The notes beneath the pieces are model-generated. The model was not told the DNA's origin, searched no databases, and worked only from the letters and a program-made list of their open reading frames with translations. A stretch of 6,508 nucleotides of DNA, from the NCBI GenBank assembly GCA_913774795.1, contig CAJYIL010000726.1, positions 1-6,508 on the forward strand, read 5' to 3'. This document shows, one piece after another, positions 5,171 through 6,508 of the stretch. The translations under genes and the position numbers were made by a program. Within the stretch, counting starts at the first letter, position 1; each line of letters begins with the position of its first letter. The DNA is from Pseudobdellovibrionaceae bacterium (GTDB taxonomy: Bacteria > Bdellovibrionota > Bdellovibrionia > Bdellovibrionales > JAMPXM01).

Positions 5171-6272
5171 TCTTATCGACTCTTTAAAAGAGAACCCGTT
5201 CTTACTTGCGCCGATGGCGGGGATCACGGATTCGTGTTTCCGCTCCTTCATGCGCGATCTCGATTGCGGTGCCGTCATCACCGAATTGGTCTCGGCGCAC
5301 GGGATCGAATACAAGAGCGTGAAAACCGCGCAGCTCATGGCGTTCGAAGAGAAACAACGTCCCGTCGGGATTCAGCTCTTTGGTGAAACACCTGAGGTCT
5401 TGGGTCTTGCAGCTCAGGTGGTTGAACAAACGGGTGCTGATTTCGTCGATCTCAACTTCGGTTGCCCCGTCCCCAAAGTCGTTAAGAAGGGCGCGGGTTC
5501 GGCGATTTTGAAGGACCTCCCTCAAGTTCAAAAAGTTTTTAGCGCCGTTCGCGCCGCCACGAAATTGCCGGTCACGGTTAAGATTCGCACGGGCTGGGAT
5601 GAGACTTCGAGAAATGCCGCGGAAGTTTGCAACATCGCGTACAACGAGGGGCTGACGTGGGTTGCCATTCACGGTCGTACCCGCGCGGCCGGTTACTCCG
5701 GTTTGGCCGACTGGGACTTCATCGCGGGCGTTAAATCAGTTAGTAAAATCCCAATCATCGGGAACGGTGATATCAACTCCGCCGAAACGGCCGTGCGTCG
5801 TTTGCAGGAAACGGGTGTCGATGGAGTGATGATTGGTCGCGGTTGCCTTAAGAATCCTTGGATTTTTAGGGAGGCGCGCGAGCTCTTGGCCTCCGGTGTT
5901 CGAGTCGCAGCTCCACTCGCCGACGAATTGGTTGCAGATGAGCGTGCTTCGCTAGGGGGATCACGTGCGATCACGGCTTTGGCGGGGGCGCCTCAGTTAG
6001 CTTTTGATAAAGACTTCGTCGGTCTGTTCGAGAAGCTGCATGCGGCCTTCATGCGTGCGACCGACCAAAGAATCACGATGCTTCAAATCAAGAAGTTTGC
6101 GTCTTGGTATTCCAGCGGCTATCCTGGCGCTTCAAATTTCCGTAAAGCTATTTTTCAGGCGCAATCGGTCGACGAGACGATGGCGATGACCACCGAGTTT
6201 TTCGCGGGTCTTCGTACAGTCGGGCAAGTCGATACCAGCAGCGAAGCGTTCTTGATGGGTGGCCACGGCTAA
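5160..6272 (+). CDS. dusB: tRNA-dihydrouridine synthase, DusB type
   Basis: An FMN-dependent enzyme that reduces uridines to dihydrouridine in the tRNA D-loop with NADPH. The 370-residue product shows the family signature: LAPMAGITDSCFRSF (16-30), FVDLNFGCPVPKV (95-107) with catalytic C102, VKIRTGWD (140-147) with K141, IHGRTRAAGYSGLADW (170-185) with H171, and the FMN-phosphate motifs IIGNGDI (199-205) and GVMIGRG (222-228), followed by NPWIF. The helical tRNA-binding domain (about 285-350) includes LQIKKFASWYSSGYPGASNFRKAI, typical of DusB. The protein is longer than E. coli DusB (about 320 residues); most of the excess lies between the barrel and the helical domain (about 242-283). ATG 5160 is chosen because the product then begins a few residues before the first strand, as in homologues. 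No proper ribosome site precedes it (GGAG is 23 bases away). The frame is open back to ATG 5088, but that overlaps the divergent kinase gene. typA follows 37 bases downstream. Confidence 0.93.
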   Translation: MAVNLIDSLKENPFLLAPMAGITDSCFRSFMRDLDCGAVITELVSAHGIEYKSVKTAQLMAFEEKQRPVGIQLFGETPEVLGLAAQVVEQTGADFVDLNFGCPVPKVVKKGAGSAILKDLPQVQKVFSAVRAATKLPVTVKIRTGWDETSRNAAEVCNIAYNEGLTWVAIHGRTRAAGYSGLADWDFIAGVKSVSKIPIIGNGDINSAETAVRRLQETGVDGVMIGRGCLKNPWIFREARELLASGVRVAAPLADELVADERASLGGSRAITALAGAPQLAFDKDFVGLFEKLHAAFMRATDQRITMLQIKKFASWYSSGYPGASNFRKAIFQAQSVDETMAMTTEFFAGLRTVGQVDTSSEAFLMGGHG

Positions 6273-6273
6273 T

Positions 6274-6295
6274 CCGTCCCGATGTTCCGGGACGG
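6274..6295 (+). terminator. GC-rich hairpin between dusB and typA (terminator-like stem without T-run)
   Basis: CCGTCCCG (6274-6281) and CGGGACGG (6288-6295) form a perfect 8-base-pair stem around a 6-base loop, ATGTTC, starting one base after the dusB stop. The next bases are TCTACAGAGG, with no T-run, so a classic intrinsic terminator is unlikely. It may be a leaky terminator, an mRNA 3' end stabiliser, or a structure affecting typA translation, whose ribosome site begins 6 bases after the stem. Confidence 0.5.
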
Positions 6296-6300
6296 TCTAC

Positions 6301-6305
6301 AGAGG
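6301..6305 (+). promoter_or_regulatory. Ribosome binding site of typA
   Basis: AGAGG ends 4 bases before the ATG at 6310. The spacing is a little short, but it is the only purine-rich site there. It follows closely on the GC-rich hairpin at 6274-6295. Confidence 0.5.
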
Positions 6306-6309
6306 TCCC

Positions 6310-6508
6310 ATGTCCGATACGAAGATGATCCCCCCAGAAAAAATCCGTAACATTGCCATCATCGCCCACGTCGACCACGGCAAAACAACTCTCGTCGATG
6401 GTTTGATGAAACAATCGGGCATGTTCCGTTCTAACGAACATGTCGCCGAGCGTATGATGGACTCGATGGATCTCGAACGCGAACGCGGGATCACGATCGC
6501 CGCGAAGA
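6310..6508 (+). CDS. typA: GTP-binding protein TypA/BipA, N-terminal part (cut by window edge)
   Basis: A ribosome-associated translational GTPase of the EF-G-like family, involved in ribosome assembly and stress or cold adaptation. Only the first 66 codons are present; the full protein is usually about 600 residues. The fragment contains the P-loop AHVDHGKTT (residues 19-27) after the beta strand IRNIAII, and the switch I region with MDSMDLERERGITIAAK. The wording LVDGLMKQSGMF and the ERERGITI motif match TypA better than LepA, EF-G or SelB. The ATG at 6310 fits homologues, allowing a short extension (MSDTKMIPPE) before the conserved KIRNIAII. It follows dusB by 37 bases on the same strand and may be cotranscribed with it, subject to the hairpin in the gap. 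Truncation is due to the window end, not to mutation. Confidence 0.93.
   Translation, partial: MSDTKMIPPEKIRNIAIIAHVDHGKTTLVDGLMKQSGMFRSNEHVAERMMDSMDLERERGITIAAK

Noticed and set aside
5180..5192. Inverted repeat CTCTTT-A-AAAGAG
   Set aside because: It lies in the first codons of dusB and is explained by coding sequence (Ser-Leu-Lys-Glu); short AT-rich dyads of this size are common. An operator role has no support.
5202..5672. Minus-strand open frame of 156 codons inside dusB
   Set aside because: It lies wholly opposite strongly conserved DusB motifs; the translation has no recognisable domain.
1..6508. Mobile element, CRISPR, toxin-antitoxin or defence system
   Set aside because: I saw no transposase, integrase, regular repeat array, terminal inverted repeats or toxin-like small protein. 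The XRE gene's partner is a receiver, not a toxin.

Overview
This is an ordinary bacterial chromosomal segment of moderate GC content. The window holds seven protein-coding genes, the last cut by the window edge. No tRNA, rRNA, CRISPR array, insertion sequence or phage gene was recognised. The gene types, the TTG starts and the lipoprotein style suggest a Gram-negative bacterium. A Bdellovibrionota or deltaproteobacterial-type host is my best guess; it is an inference from general resemblance, not something the sequence proves.

Layout. Bases 1-1753 (minus strand) hold a small regulatory and envelope cluster. Read in the direction of transcription it is an XRE-family DNA-binding protein, then a stand-alone CheY-like receiver protein overlapping it by 4 bases from a TTG start, then (after a 108-base gap with two adjacent predicted hairpins) an unrecognised lipoprotein, and finally a terminator-like hairpin near base 22-48. 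The promoter region of the XRE gene (1754-1863) carries a perfect inverted repeat that could be its operator.

Bases 1864-5102 (minus strand) hold a two-gene operon: a ROK-family sugar kinase without the usual zinc-binding cysteines, joined by an ATGA stop/start overlap to a CPA2-type cation:proton antiporter. The antiporter has two C-terminal RCK_C (TrkA_C) domains and no Rossmann RCK_N domain. A 57-base divergent region separates this operon from the plus-strand genes: dusB (tRNA dihydrouridine synthase), then a compact GC-rich hairpin, then the start of typA/bipA (ribosome-associated GTPase).

How the genes work together. dusB and typA both serve translation (tRNA modification, ribosome function or assembly). 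The kinase/antiporter pair links sugar phosphorylation with cation and pH homeostasis by operon structure only. The XRE and receiver genes look like a split regulator with no histidine kinase in view; the lipoprotein may be their target or simply a neighbour. I do not see a clearly new biological system. The most interesting points are the XRE/receiver pair with its candidate operator, the structured leader of the lipoprotein gene, and the unusual domain make-up of the kinase and the antiporter.
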